64,000 bases of DNA, taken from positions 1,116,001-1,180,000 of the forward strand of contig NZ_QODK01000001.1 of the NCBI RefSeq assembly GCF_003324485.1, in the 5' to 3' direction. The translations under genes and the position numbers were made by a program. Each line of letters opens with the position of its first letter. Positions within the stretch are counted from its first letter, which is position 1. Origin of the DNA: Cohaesibacter intestini (GTDB taxonomy: Bacteria; Pseudomonadota; Alphaproteobacteria; Rhizobiales; Cohaesibacteraceae). Under the pieces are notes generated by a model, which saw only the letters and a program-made list of their open reading frames with translations, had not been told where the DNA came from and did no database searches. Below are positions 27,962 to 36,988 of this stretch, piece by piece.

Positions 27962-28417
27962 ATGAAAAAGTGGATTGCGGTTGGTGCAATGCTGGCAGTT
28001 GGCTTGTTTGGCCAAGCTGCCGCGGCGGATGATCACATGGCCAAGGTGGCAACGGTTTATCCGTTCGAAGGTTCATTTGACGATGCGACCTTTGCGGTGG
28101 AAAGCGCGATTGTCGACAAGGGGCTGGTGATTGACTATGTGAGCCATACAGGCGAGATGCTGGCGCGCACGGCGGCTGATGTGGGCAGTGACAAGAAACT
28201 GTTCGATGGGGCTGATGTGTTTCTGTTCTGCTCGGCGGTGCTGTCGCGCAAGGTGATGGAAGCGGATCCGATGAATATTGCCCATTGTCCCTATGGCATC
28301 TTTGTTGCCGACCGGGACGGCAAGGTGATGATCGGCTATCGCAACATGCCCGAAGGCCCGATGCAGGAAGTGCAGGCCTTGCTGGATGATATCGTCAAGG
28401 CAGCGCTTGAAGAGTGA
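27962..28417 (+). CDS. DUF302-domain periplasmic protein of the sox cluster
   Basis: A 151-residue protein with a signal peptide (about 1-22, ending AAAADD) and one DUF302 domain, whose typical VESAIVDKGLVIDYVSHTGEM block is visible. DUF302 has no assigned biochemical role. Members recur in sulfur-oxidation loci, and some studies suggest ligand or redox-partner binding. Cysteines in FLFCSAVL and IAHCPYGIF could be functional, since both are mid-domain. GGGAGGACTGACGGA precedes ATG 27962. Position after soxF and before a second YeeE/YedE gene suggests co-expression. Confidence 0.8.
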   Translation: MKKWIAVGAMLAVGLFGQAAAADDHMAKVATVYPFEGSFDDATFAVESAIVDKGLVIDYVSHTGEMLARTAADVGSDKKLFDGADVFLFCSAVLSRKVMEADPMNIAHCPYGIFVADRDGKVMIGYRNMPEGPMQEVQALLDDIVKAALEE

Positions 28418-28560
28418 GATTGGCCGCCGGAACGACCGGTAAGCCAATCACTTGAACAATATGATGTTGTGTGGTCGGCATATCCTGTGCGCTCGACCGT
28501 CTCAACCGCCTTTGCGTGAGGAGGCGGCTGGAGGAGGCCGTCTATCGGAAGGACGCTGAT

Positions 28561-29640
28561 ATGGAAGCCTTTATCGAAGTCCTGATTGAACAATTTGGCG
28601 ACGACGGCGTGATGATGCTGGCGGGGCTTTGTGTCGGGTTGGTGTTCGGGGCCGCTGCGCAACATTCGCGCTTTTGCCTGAGGGCCTCCATTGTGGAGAC
28701 GGCAGAGGCCAAACTGGGGGGGAAGCTGGCCATCTGGTTGCTGGCGTTTTCCGCAGCGGTCCTGTTTGTTCAGCTTGCCATCCTGCTTGAGTATCTTGAT
28801 GCGTCGCAATCACGACAATTGTCAGCGGTCGGCAGCATGTCCGGAGCGATTGTCGGCGGCGTGTTGTTCGGGGTGGGAATGATCCTGTCGCGTGGCTGTG
28901 CAAGCCGGCTGCTGGTTCTGTCGGCCACGGGCAACTTGCGGGCCTTGGTGACGGGACTGGTGCTGACGTTGGTGGCACAGGCCTCGTTGCGCGGGGTGTT
29001 GTCGCCCGTGCGGGAAGCGGTCGGCGGCTGGTGGCTGGTTGATGGCGGGGAAGCGCGGAACCTGTTATCTCTCATCGGTCTGTCGTCCAAAGGCGCTGTC
29101 CTGATCACTCTGGTTGTGATGATCGCTGCGCTGGGGCTGGCGCTCAAGCGGTCGGTGCGCTGGAGTCATATTGTCGGGGCCTTGTTGGTGGGCTTCGCGG
29201 TTGCCCTTGGCTGGGGCTTCACCTATCAAATTGCGCAAGTGTCATTCGAGCCGATCGCTTTGCAGAGTGTCACCTTCACCGGACCGTCGACCGACACCTT
29301 GATGACCTTCGTCAATCAGTCGGAGCTTGATTTGGGGTTCGGGGTTGGTCTGGTGCCGGGGGTGTTCATTGGTGCGGCCCTGATGTCCCTTGTGACCGGA
29401 GACTTCGAAATTCAGCGCTTTGGCTCTGATGTCAAAATGGAGCGTTATCTGCTGGGGGCCTTTCTGATGGGCTTTGGTGCGATGCTGGCCGGAGGCTGTG
29501 CGGTCGGAGCAGGGATGACCGGCGGATCGATCTTTGCAATCACAGCCTGGGTGGCGGTTTTCTCGATGTGGATGGGTGGGCTTCTTGCGATGGCCTTGCT
29601 TGAAGGGAAGCATCCGTTCAAATCGCGCGTCAGGGCGTGA
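28561..29640 (+). CDS. Second YeeE/YedE-family transporter of the sox cluster
   Basis: A 359-residue polytopic membrane protein with the YeeE/YedE repeat. Family cysteines are Cys39 (HSRFCLR), Cys113 (LSRGCASRLL) and Cys313 (AGGCAVGAGMTGGS). It differs clearly in sequence from the copy at 15798-16853, so the two are not a recent duplication. It probably imports or exports a sulfur compound (thiosulfate, persulfide or sulfite). GGAAGGA lies just before ATG 28561. The stop overlaps a hairpin (ATCAGGCA / TGCCTGAT, 29640-29669) between the converging genes. Confidence 0.85.
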   Translation: MEAFIEVLIEQFGDDGVMMLAGLCVGLVFGAAAQHSRFCLRASIVETAEAKLGGKLAIWLLAFSAAVLFVQLAILLEYLDASQSRQLSAVGSMSGAIVGGVLFGVGMILSRGCASRLLVLSATGNLRALVTGLVLTLVAQASLRGVLSPVREAVGGWWLVDGGEARNLLSLIGLSSKGAVLITLVVMIAALGLALKRSVRWSHIVGALLVGFAVALGWGFTYQIAQVSFEPIALQSVTFTGPSTDTLMTFVNQSELDLGFGVGLVPGVFIGAALMSLVTGDFEIQRFGSDVKMERYLLGAFLMGFGAMLAGGCAVGAGMTGGSIFAITAWVAVFSMWMGGLLAMALLEGKHPFKSRVRA

Positions 29641-29669
29641 TCAGGCACCCCGTGACCGGGATGCCTGAT
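29640..29669. terminator. Probable terminator hairpin between converging genes
   Basis: An 8-bp outer stem ATCAGGCA / TGCCTGAT plus a CCC/GGG inner stem, starting in the transporter stop codon. There is no strong T run, so termination may be weak or Rho-assisted. Confidence 0.45.
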
Positions 29670-29692
29670 AGACGTTGTTTCCGGTCTGAACT

Positions 29693-30658
29693 CTATTCAA
29701 ATTCCATCTGCTCATAGACGCGTCCGGCATTCTTTCTGGCCAACTCTTCGAATGTATCCAGATGCTTGTAAGGCGACTGATCAACATAATAGGCGTCTTC
29801 GAGTGTGCCATCCTTGTCGAGATGTTCGCGGATTTTCTCGCGTAGATATTCCAGATACCCCTTGGTGTAACGCCGCACCTGATCCATGTTGGTCGGGTGG
29901 CCATGGCCGGGAATGACATAGGTGGCATTCAAGGCCTCAAAGGCGGTGTCCCATGTTTCCAGCCAATCGGCGGTCATGGTGTCTTCGAACAGCGGCAGCA
30001 TGCGTTCATGGAAGGCCATGTCACCAGAAATAACGAGGCTTTGCTCAGGCAGCCAAACAACGATGTCGCCATGGCTATGAGCGGGGCCGAGATAGCGCGC
30101 TTCGATGCGGTAATCGCCCATCTCGACCAGATAGGCGTCGGTGAATGTTTCGGTCGGCGGGGTCAACTTTGTGCCTTCGGCCTTTTCTTTGTTGAGCTTT
30201 TGCATGGCGCTGAGGCTTTGAGGGCCGCGGTCAGCAAATTCGTCAGCCGCTGCCTCGTGGGCGATGATTTTTACCCCTTGCTCAGCCCAGTAGGTGTTGC
30301 CAAGCATGGCGTGGCCTTGGCCATTTTCGCAAATGACCAGTTTCACCGGCTGGTCAGTAAGCGCCTTGATTTCCTCATGCAATGCCTTGGCGAGACTATA
30401 GGCGCCGCCGCTGTTGATCACCACCACACCATCGCCGGTGATGATGAAGGAAAGATTGTTGTTGTGGCCGCTATTCTCATAGGTCGGTGGTGCTGTGGCC
30501 CCGATGGCGGAATAGACATTGGGGATGAACTCAACCGGTTTTGAATATAGCACTGAGCCGGGATATTGATCGGCAATGTCTTCACTGGCCATCAACGAAG
30601 TGCTGAGGCCAAGCAGCAGAAGGCCCGCGGCGAGGGTGGAAGGGATGCGTCTGTTCAT
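29693..30658 (-). CDS. SoxH-like metallo-beta-lactamase-fold protein with altered first metal motif
   Basis: A 321-residue exported protein (signal peptide about 1-24) with the metallo-beta-lactamase fold, similar in type to SoxH and the quinoprotein-relay zinc hydrolases. The usual H-x-H-x-D-H loop reads E-N-G-Q-G-H at 111-116 (VICENGQGHAMLGN), keeping only the last histidine. The later ligands look present: His194/His196 (GPAHSHGD), Asp213 (SGDMAF) and His252 (PGHGHP). Metal binding is therefore probably reduced to one site or changed. It is second in a two-gene leftward unit, 3 nt after the neighbour. Confidence 0.8.
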   Translation of the reverse strand: MNRRIPSTLAAGLLLLGLSTSLMASEDIADQYPGSVLYSKPVEFIPNVYSAIGATAPPTYENSGHNNNLSFIITGDGVVVINSGGAYSLAKALHEEIKALTDQPVKLVICENGQGHAMLGNTYWAEQGVKIIAHEAAADEFADRGPQSLSAMQKLNKEKAEGTKLTPPTETFTDAYLVEMGDYRIEARYLGPAHSHGDIVVWLPEQSLVISGDMAFHERMLPLFEDTMTADWLETWDTAFEALNATYVIPGHGHPTNMDQVRRYTKGYLEYLREKIREHLDKDGTLEDAYYVDQSPYKHLDTFEELARKNAGRVYEQMEFE

Positions 30659-30661
30659 GGC

Positions 30662-31582
30662 TCAAACCTCCGGTATGAAGCGGAAGCCGCCATTATGTTT
30701 CTCGGCATGGCCCATGCCACCATCGGGCAAATGGAAGCCGATCAGCCGCATATTCTCGCTGGCAATCTGGTCGAGCAGACCAAGGCGGGTTTTGGCGGCT
30801 TTTGGCTGGTCCTGATCGGAGCCGGAGGCCCAATCTGGTTTCTCGAAGGCGACATGGTGGTTGCCGATGGCGTCGCCGATGATCATCAGGCTTTCGCTGC
30901 CATCACGGATCTCGAACGACATGTGGCCGGGTGTGTGGCCGATGCTGGCGCGGGCCGCAATGCCGGGCAGGATTTCCTCGCCATCCTTGAAGAAGGTGAT
31001 CGCATCTTCGATCACTTCAAGGCGGCGTTGAGCGCCGACGGCAAAGGCGGTTCTGGCCGTGCCGATGGTGTTGACGGTGTTGGGATCCATCCAGTAATCC
31101 CATTCCGCTTTGCCAATCATATGGGTGGCGTTGGGGAAGAGGGGATCATCGAAATCGTCGAGCAAGCCCCAGAGATGATCTGGATGGGCATGGGTGAAGA
31201 CAATATGGGTGACGTCCTCAACGCTGAGATCAAGGGCTTCCAGAGCCTCAAGGGCCTTGCCGGCGGTCGGTTGGAAATTGGGCCCGGAGCCAACGTCAAA
31301 CAGGATTACCTTCTCGCCATCACGCACGAGGGTCATGTTGCATTCGGGTTCAAGCCTGTCACTTGTGAGATGATATTGTGTGAGGATCGGGGCCAGCTCA
31401 TCCTTAGGCATTGGCTCGAAAATGAAGCTGCCCGGCAGGACAAGCGTGCCGTCATGGATCGTATCAATCTGCTTTTTGCCCAGCGTCAGGCTGTTTTTTG
31501 CCCAAGCAATGCTGGGTGGCGTCAAGGCCATGGCAGCCATCATGGCTGCACTGCCTTTCAGAAAATCGCGTCTTGTGGTCAT
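30662..31582 (-). CDS. Tat-exported metallo-beta-lactamase-fold hydrolase
   Basis: A 306-residue protein with a Tat signal (TTRRDFLKGSA) and an intact dinuclear zinc motif, His131-x-His133-x-Asp135-His136 (FTHAHPDH). Further ligands appear in GHTPGHMSF and IGDAIGNHH. The fold covers lactonases, sulfur dioxygenase-like enzymes and SoxH; the substrate is not evident. Start ATG 31580-31582 has GGGGAG 2-3 nt upstream; the annotated alternative at 31609 would place nine residues before the Tat motif. It leads the two-gene unit that converges on the sox run. Confidence 0.85.
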   Translation of the reverse strand: MTTRRDFLKGSAAMMAAMALTPPSIAWAKNSLTLGKKQIDTIHDGTLVLPGSFIFEPMPKDELAPILTQYHLTSDRLEPECNMTLVRDGEKVILFDVGSGPNFQPTAGKALEALEALDLSVEDVTHIVFTHAHPDHLWGLLDDFDDPLFPNATHMIGKAEWDYWMDPNTVNTIGTARTAFAVGAQRRLEVIEDAITFFKDGEEILPGIAARASIGHTPGHMSFEIRDGSESLMIIGDAIGNHHVAFEKPDWASGSDQDQPKAAKTRLGLLDQIASENMRLIGFHLPDGGMGHAEKHNGGFRFIPEV

Positions 31583-31742
31583 GTCTCCCCCTGTGCCGCT
31601 ATCCATCAAGTGGGAGTGTTTCTCCTCCCGCTGTTGATGGGCTGTTCGGTCTGTTGCTTTGTCTGCGTGATTTTGCTCGGGTTCTCGCCAATCTCCTGTT
31701 GCATGGCGGTGCCTCAGTCACTCTTGCAAGCAATAATCAAAC

Positions 31743-31765
31743 ATATTGCAATATTATGATATATT
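31743..31765. promoter_or_regulatory. AT-rich palindrome upstream of the metallohydrolase pair
   Basis: ATATTGCAATAT (31743-31754) is a perfect 12-bp palindrome that runs into an AATAT / ATATT dyad (31750-31765). It lies about 160 nt upstream of the 31582 start, in a 244-nt gap of otherwise plain sequence. It may be an operator; it does not match ATTC-N8-GAAT. Confidence 0.35.
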
Positions 31766-31826
31766 ATGCGCAGAATATGGCCGCAAATCCAGTCTTCAAA
31801 GGTCGCAAAAAGGAGGTATCTGCCTT

Positions 31827-34619
31827 TCAGGCGGATTTTTTGAGGCCGGGGATGCCTTCGGACCGGTTGCTTTCATTCAGATAGGCCGTGAAATCGGTCT
31901 GTGACATTGGCTTGCCGAAATAATATCCCTGACCGATGTTGCATCGCGCAATCTTCAGGACTTCCGCCTGTTCTGCCGTTTCCATGCCTTCGGCGATGAC
32001 ATCCATGCCAAGGCCATCAGCAAGGGCAGTGACTGCATTGATGACGGCCATCGAATCGGTGGAGTGGGGAAGATCCTTGACGAAAGCACGGTCGATCTTG
32101 AGCTTGTCGAGGGGGAACCGGTGAATGTAGCTCAGGGAGGAATAACCGGTTCCAAAGTCATCAAGGGCGATTTTGATGCCGTCGGCGCGGATGGCATTGA
32201 GGGTTTCGATCACTGGTTCGGGGTCGGCAATGAAGAGGGATTCGGTGATTTCGATATGGAGCCTTTCCTTCGGCAGGCCCGAGATCGTCAGTGCGTGCTG
32301 GATGTCGGCGCGGATATCCGAGCGGATGAACTGGACCGGTGAAATATTGACCGCCACCGTGATCGGTTTGGGCCATGTCATCGCATCCTTGCAGGCCTGT
32401 TCGAGAATCCAGCGGCCAAGCTCGACGATCATGCCGGTTTCTTCGACAATCGGGATGAACAGGTCCGGACGGACCACGCCCAGTTCTCGGTGCCGCCAGC
32501 GGATCAAAGCCTCACAACCAACCACGTCTTCTGACTTCAGTTTAACCTGAGGCTGATAATGCAGTTCAAATTCCTTGCGATCCGTTGCGTCGATGATTTC
32601 GCGTTCAAGAAGCCGGCGGTGGACAACATCGGCGGCAAGCTCCGCGGTGTAGAATAGCTGCCGGTCGCCGGTTTCCTTGGAGCGATAGAGGGCAACAATG
32701 GCGGCGTTGGCGACTTCTTCTGCCAGCAGGCCGCTCTGCTCGAAGTCCGCAACGCCGACATGGCAGCTGGCAATGATGCGGTGACCGCGCACATCGAAAG
32801 GTTGGTCCAGACACTCGAAAATGACATCGGACAGAGCAACAAGATCCCGTTCAGTTGCACCGACCTTGGCGATCAGAAACTCTTTCTGTTCCGAACAGCC
32901 GACCAGATCGAAGGCGTCGAGTTGCGCAAACCGTTCGCCCATATGGCGCATCAGGAGGTCGGAATATTCTGCACCGAGTGACTGGGTGACCTTGTCAATC
33001 TGTGGGCATTGGCAAGCAAAGATCAAGGCATCCTGCTCGATGATGGAAATCATACGTTCGTCAAGCTCGTTGCAAAAACCGGGCTTGTTGAGCAAGTCTG
33101 TCAGTTGGTCATGATCCGCCAGATAGGCCAGTCGCATTTGCTCCTGTTTGGTGGCAGTGACATCGTGAAACAGCATGGTTGCCACTTGAATACGCTCATG
33201 GGTTCCATCCGTTTCGGCGGTGATCCGCGACGGAGTGAGAGAATATTCATAATAGCGGGTCTCATCGCCCTGATTGACCAACAGGGTTTTCAAAGTCTGG
33301 TCGTGGTCATAAAGATCGGGATTTTGCAGGCAATCCTTGATCAGGGTCTGGAAGATGGTGGGCAGTTGTTTCTCAATGGTGGTGTTGCGATCAATGTCAT
33401 GGCCCAGCGCCTTGAAGCTGGCGTCGGCTTGCTGGCTGATCTCCCGGATATAGCCCGCCTGGTCGACAATCAGGATGCCCGAAAAACTGTCGGTGACGAT
33501 GGTCTGCAGCAGGCGTGAAATGCTGTCGGCACGGCGCTTTGACAGGGTCAGCATGAGATCCTTGAACCGGATTTCAAACAATACCAGAGCTGCTGCGGAC
33601 AGGGCCAATTGCGTCTGAGGCAGCCCAGTGCGCAGAATCAGAGGTTGGTTGAAATAGATCCAAGCGCCAAGCGCTTCGATGCCAAGGGACAGCACGGTGA
33701 GGACACCAATCTTGGAGTAGGTGTTCCAGGAGCGTCGAATATTGACAAGTATGCTCATGCCGAGCAACAGGACCGTCAGGCCAACGGTCCAGCTTTTCGG
33801 TGCATAGCCCAGACTGCGGCCCTGAAGGATGTTTTCGGCTGCGAGAACCTGCATTTTGGGTCCGGAAATCATGCCATAGATCGGCACCGTCAAGGTATCA
33901 CGCAACTCGGCCGCGCCTGCGCCGATCAGCAGTTTCTTGCCACGCAAGGCATCCTGCGGCAGCTTGCCCTCCAGCAGATCAATCACCGAATAGGTCGGGA
34001 TGGTGTCGGGGTCTATGCCATAATCGACCAGAAAGGTTGAGGGGATGACATGCTGAACGCCGCCAAGCACGCTGGTCAAGGAGGGGACATACTCGCCGTC
34101 AATTTCCTGCGCGAAGGGGAAATGGCGGATCACGCCGTCCGGGTCCGCCAGCACATTGACGGTGGCGAGCCAGGCATTGTCTTCAAGGCGCGAAATGGGA
34201 CGGTTGGTTTGTAGGGTCGCTTCACGATTGTTGGAGATACTGTTCTGCTGGAAAATGGCCAGTGTGACGGGGCCAGATGCGTTTTCCAGAGCCTGTTGGA
34301 ACTCCCGGTCCTCTTTTTCCGAGGAGGAGGCGCTGAAGTCGATATCGAAGGCGATTTCCTCCGCACCTGAGGCAAAGGCTTTTTCGACAATCTGGCCGTA
34401 GATAGAGCGCTTCCAGGGCCACAAGCCGATGGCGGTCAGGCTCTTGTTGTCGATTTCCAATAGCACGATGGCCCCGCTCGTGGGCTGCTTGTCGAGCATC
34501 ATGCGTTTTTCGGCGAGAAATTGACTGGGATAGTACAGCAAGCCTGAATTGGCAGCGAAGGAGCAGCCTACAAAGATGACGACCAGAATGAGGATACGAC
34601 TGAAGGTGACTTTTTTCAT
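31827..34619 (-). CDS. CHASE2-EAL cyclic di-GMP phosphodiesterase with degenerate GGDEF
   Basis: A 930-residue membrane sensor. Order: TM1 (about 7-27), an extracytoplasmic CHASE2 domain (about 30-275, with LLEIDNKSLTAIGLWPW and the AFDIDF block), three TM helices (about 280-350), a PAS-like region, a GGDEF-family domain whose signature is GCSEQKEF, and an EAL domain. The EAL site is intact: Glu703 (EALIRW) and DDFGTGYSS at 819-827. It should hydrolyse c-di-GMP, with the GGDEF remnant regulatory. Single gene, not obviously linked to neighbours. The ligand of the CHASE2 domain is unknown. Confidence 0.92.
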   Translation of the reverse strand: MKKVTFSRILILVVIFVGCSFAANSGLLYYPSQFLAEKRMMLDKQPTSGAIVLLEIDNKSLTAIGLWPWKRSIYGQIVEKAFASGAEEIAFDIDFSASSSEKEDREFQQALENASGPVTLAIFQQNSISNNREATLQTNRPISRLEDNAWLATVNVLADPDGVIRHFPFAQEIDGEYVPSLTSVLGGVQHVIPSTFLVDYGIDPDTIPTYSVIDLLEGKLPQDALRGKKLLIGAGAAELRDTLTVPIYGMISGPKMQVLAAENILQGRSLGYAPKSWTVGLTVLLLGMSILVNIRRSWNTYSKIGVLTVLSLGIEALGAWIYFNQPLILRTGLPQTQLALSAAALVLFEIRFKDLMLTLSKRRADSISRLLQTIVTDSFSGILIVDQAGYIREISQQADASFKALGHDIDRNTTIEKQLPTIFQTLIKDCLQNPDLYDHDQTLKTLLVNQGDETRYYEYSLTPSRITAETDGTHERIQVATMLFHDVTATKQEQMRLAYLADHDQLTDLLNKPGFCNELDERMISIIEQDALIFACQCPQIDKVTQSLGAEYSDLLMRHMGERFAQLDAFDLVGCSEQKEFLIAKVGATERDLVALSDVIFECLDQPFDVRGHRIIASCHVGVADFEQSGLLAEEVANAAIVALYRSKETGDRQLFYTAELAADVVHRRLLEREIIDATDRKEFELHYQPQVKLKSEDVVGCEALIRWRHRELGVVRPDLFIPIVEETGMIVELGRWILEQACKDAMTWPKPITVAVNISPVQFIRSDIRADIQHALTISGLPKERLHIEITESLFIADPEPVIETLNAIRADGIKIALDDFGTGYSSLSYIHRFPLDKLKIDRAFVKDLPHSTDSMAVINAVTALADGLGMDVIAEGMETAEQAEVLKIARCNIGQGYYFGKPMSQTDFTAYLNESNRSEGIPGLKKSA

Positions 34620-34785
34620 GATGCGCCAAATGTCGACTTGAGCTTTTCGGCAAGTCTAGGTGGTAAATCTTGCTCAAGTCTTTTGGCTGGCGGATTGTTG
34701 GTCACAATTGTGCGCTATGGCAAACAAGGGGTTAATGGTGGGCCGTGGGATCGGTCCACCGGGGCCCTCGTCTGGCGGGGCGCCT

Positions 34786-35586
34786 TTAGGCCGGATGCGC
34801 CAAAGCGGCGCGCAAATGGGCCACCCGGTCGGCATTGTCGCGTGCCAGGCTGCCGTCGCTGTGATGGAGATTGTTTTCAAACCCGATCCGCACCTTGCCA
34901 CCCTTTGCCACCGCTCGGGCGAGGCAATCGGTTTCGGCCTGTCCAAAGGCACAGCAGGCCCAGTCCGATGGCGCACCGCATGTCTGGTCGAGCGCTTTTT
35001 GTGCTTCGAGGAAGGGCAGCAAGTCGTCCGGGCTAGACACCTGTCCTGCCGTGTAACGCCCCAACACAAACAACAATTTCAGATCATCTTTGGGGACGAT
35101 GCCTCGCTGGCAGAGGTCCTGCAGAAGGGCAATGTCGTCGGTGCCATAGAGGATATGCTGGATGCCGGAGCCAGCGTGCCACTGGTCGTGATAGAAGCGA
35201 AGGATATCCCGATTGTCGCCGTCGCTCAACATTTCGCGGATGGAAATGGACACCGCTTTGGGTTGAACCGACCGGACCAGTGCCCGTTGTTGCTCCGGGT
35301 TGTAGATGCCGACTGCCTCGGTGGTGATCTGGACATAGAGATCCGGGGTCTCATGGGCCAGTTCCGCCAACAGTTCCTTGTAGAGGCCACTGTCGAGCAC
35401 ATGGCGGCCTTCTGCATCGCGGACATGGGCGTGCAAACCGTCTGCGCCGGCCTCTTGGCAGGCCTTGGCGGAGGCCACCACTTCGGTGATGGTGATGGGA
35501 AGCGCTGGATGGTCGGCCTTGGTGCGGCGGGCTCCATTGGGCGCGACCATGATTGTGGGCAGATCCTGAATGGAAGAGAGGGTCAT
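34786..35586 (-). CDS. Beta-keto acid cleavage enzyme family protein (BKACE, DUF849)
   Basis: A 266-residue TIM-barrel BKACE. The family condenses a beta-keto acid with acetyl-CoA to give acetoacetate and a new acyl-CoA. Zn ligands His52 and His54 lie in LHAHVRDAEGRH, and Glu237 (GFENNL) matches the conserved late glutamate. The beta-keto acid substrate is set by pocket residues I cannot assign. The ATG overlaps the stop of the aminotransferase gene by 4 nt. That suggests the ketone made by transamination is its substrate. It is somewhat shorter than the 270-310 residues common for the family. Confidence 0.88.
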   Translation of the reverse strand: MTLSSIQDLPTIMVAPNGARRTKADHPALPITITEVVASAKACQEAGADGLHAHVRDAEGRHVLDSGLYKELLAELAHETPDLYVQITTEAVGIYNPEQQRALVRSVQPKAVSISIREMLSDGDNRDILRFYHDQWHAGSGIQHILYGTDDIALLQDLCQRGIVPKDDLKLLFVLGRYTAGQVSSPDDLLPFLEAQKALDQTCGAPSDWACCAFGQAETDCLARAVAKGGKVRIGFENNLHHSDGSLARDNADRVAHLRAALAHPA

Positions 35587-36905
35587 GGCAGAACCTTGTC
35601 GAAAGCGATGCGGATTTTCCCGACCAATTCCTCGATATGGCTGTCATCAATGATGAAAGGCGGGGCGAGGAGAATATGATCCCCATTGCCGCCATCAATG
35701 GTGCCGCTCATCGGATAGCAGATGAGGCCAGCCTCGAAGGTTTCCGCCTTCAGACGCTTGGCAATTGTTTTGGCCGGGGCAAACGGGCTTTTTGTTTCCC
35801 GGTTCTCGACAATCTCGATGCCGATGAACAGGCCGCGACCGCGAATGTCGCCGACATGGGCATGCTGGCCAAAGGCTTCGATCAGGGCGGCTTTGAGCTT
35901 TTCACCCATCATCCGGCTGCGCTCGGCCAAGCCACCATCGGTGAGTTTGGTGACCACGGCCAACGCGGCGGCTGCGGCGGTTGGGTGGCCCATATAGGTA
36001 TGACCATGCTGGAAGAAGCCTGTGCCGCTTTCAATTGCGTCATAAATGGTCTGGGTGCAAAGGGCAGCGCCGATCGGCTGATAACCAGCGCCCAAGCCTT
36101 TGGCGATGGTCAGAATGTCAGGTGCGATGCCGTCCTGCTCGCAAGCAAACAGGGTGCCGGTGCGGCCCATGCCACACATGACCTCGTCGAGAATCAACAA
36201 GATGCCATATTGGTCGCAGATTTCGCGGATGCGCTTGTAATATCCCTCGACCGGAGGCAAGGCACCGGCGGTGGCACCGACCACAGGCTCGGCGATGAAG
36301 GCCATCACCTTGTCTGCTCCGACCCGCAGGATTTCGGCTTCCAGCTCGTTTGCGACACGCTGGCCATAGTCAAAGGCGCTCTCATCAACCCTGCGGTCAC
36401 GATATTCATAGCAAGGGGCGATGTGGCTGGTCTCGATCATCAGCGGTGCAAAGGGCTCGCGGCGCCACAGATTGCCACCGGCAGACAGGGCGCCAAGGGT
36501 GTTGCCATGATAGCTCTGACGGCGGGCAATGATGCGGTGGCGCTGAGGTTGGCCGATTTCGAGGAAATATTGGCGGGCAAGCTTGATGGCGGCCTCCACG
36601 GCTTCCGAACCACCCGACACCAGATAAACACGGTTGAGGGCGCCGGGCGCGTGGGCAATCAGCTTGTCCGCCAACTTTTCTGCGGGGGCAGACGTGAAGA
36701 AACCGGTATGGGCGAACGGGATGGTGTGGATCTGTTCGGCAATGGCGGAGATCACATCCGGATCACTATGGCCCAGACAAGACACGGCAGCGCCACCCGA
36801 ACCGTCGAGATAGCGCTTTCCTTCGGTGTCGAACAAATAGACGCCCTCTCCTCTGGCAATCGTGGGGAGAACGGCTTTGGTATGACGGGGAAACATATGA
36901 GACAT
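35583..36905 (-). CDS. Class III (omega-type) PLP-dependent aminotransferase
   Basis: A 440-residue fold-type I aminotransferase of the class III group. PLP lysine is Lys269 (TIAKGLGAGYQPIGA), Asp240 (LILDEVMCG) contacts the ring nitrogen, and SGGSEAVEAA is the phosphate loop. The group takes omega- or beta-amino donors. Coupling to a BKACE suggests it makes a beta-keto acid from a beta-amino acid, which is inference. I chose ATG 36903-36905 (MSHMFPRHTK), typical of relatives; an earlier in-frame start at 36950 is less family-like. It is divergent from the RpiR-type regulator. Confidence 0.88.
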   Translation of the reverse strand: MSHMFPRHTKAVLPTIARGEGVYLFDTEGKRYLDGSGGAAVSCLGHSDPDVISAIAEQIHTIPFAHTGFFTSAPAEKLADKLIAHAPGALNRVYLVSGGSEAVEAAIKLARQYFLEIGQPQRHRIIARRQSYHGNTLGALSAGGNLWRREPFAPLMIETSHIAPCYEYRDRRVDESAFDYGQRVANELEAEILRVGADKVMAFIAEPVVGATAGALPPVEGYYKRIREICDQYGILLILDEVMCGMGRTGTLFACEQDGIAPDILTIAKGLGAGYQPIGAALCTQTIYDAIESGTGFFQHGHTYMGHPTAAAAALAVVTKLTDGGLAERSRMMGEKLKAALIEAFGQHAHVGDIRGRGLFIGIEIVENRETKSPFAPAKTIAKRLKAETFEAGLICYPMSGTIDGGNGDHILLAPPFIIDDSHIEELVGKIRIAFDKVLP

Positions 36906-36988
36906 GTTTTCAAACGCCTGAAATTGGTTGTTTTCTGGATGCAATCGCACATTAAGCGAGAGATTCTGAATTGAGAATGTAGATCAAA

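Noticed and set aside
31827..34619. Active diguanylate cyclase
   Set aside because: The GGDEF signature is degenerate (GCSEQKEF); only the EAL half keeps its catalytic residues.
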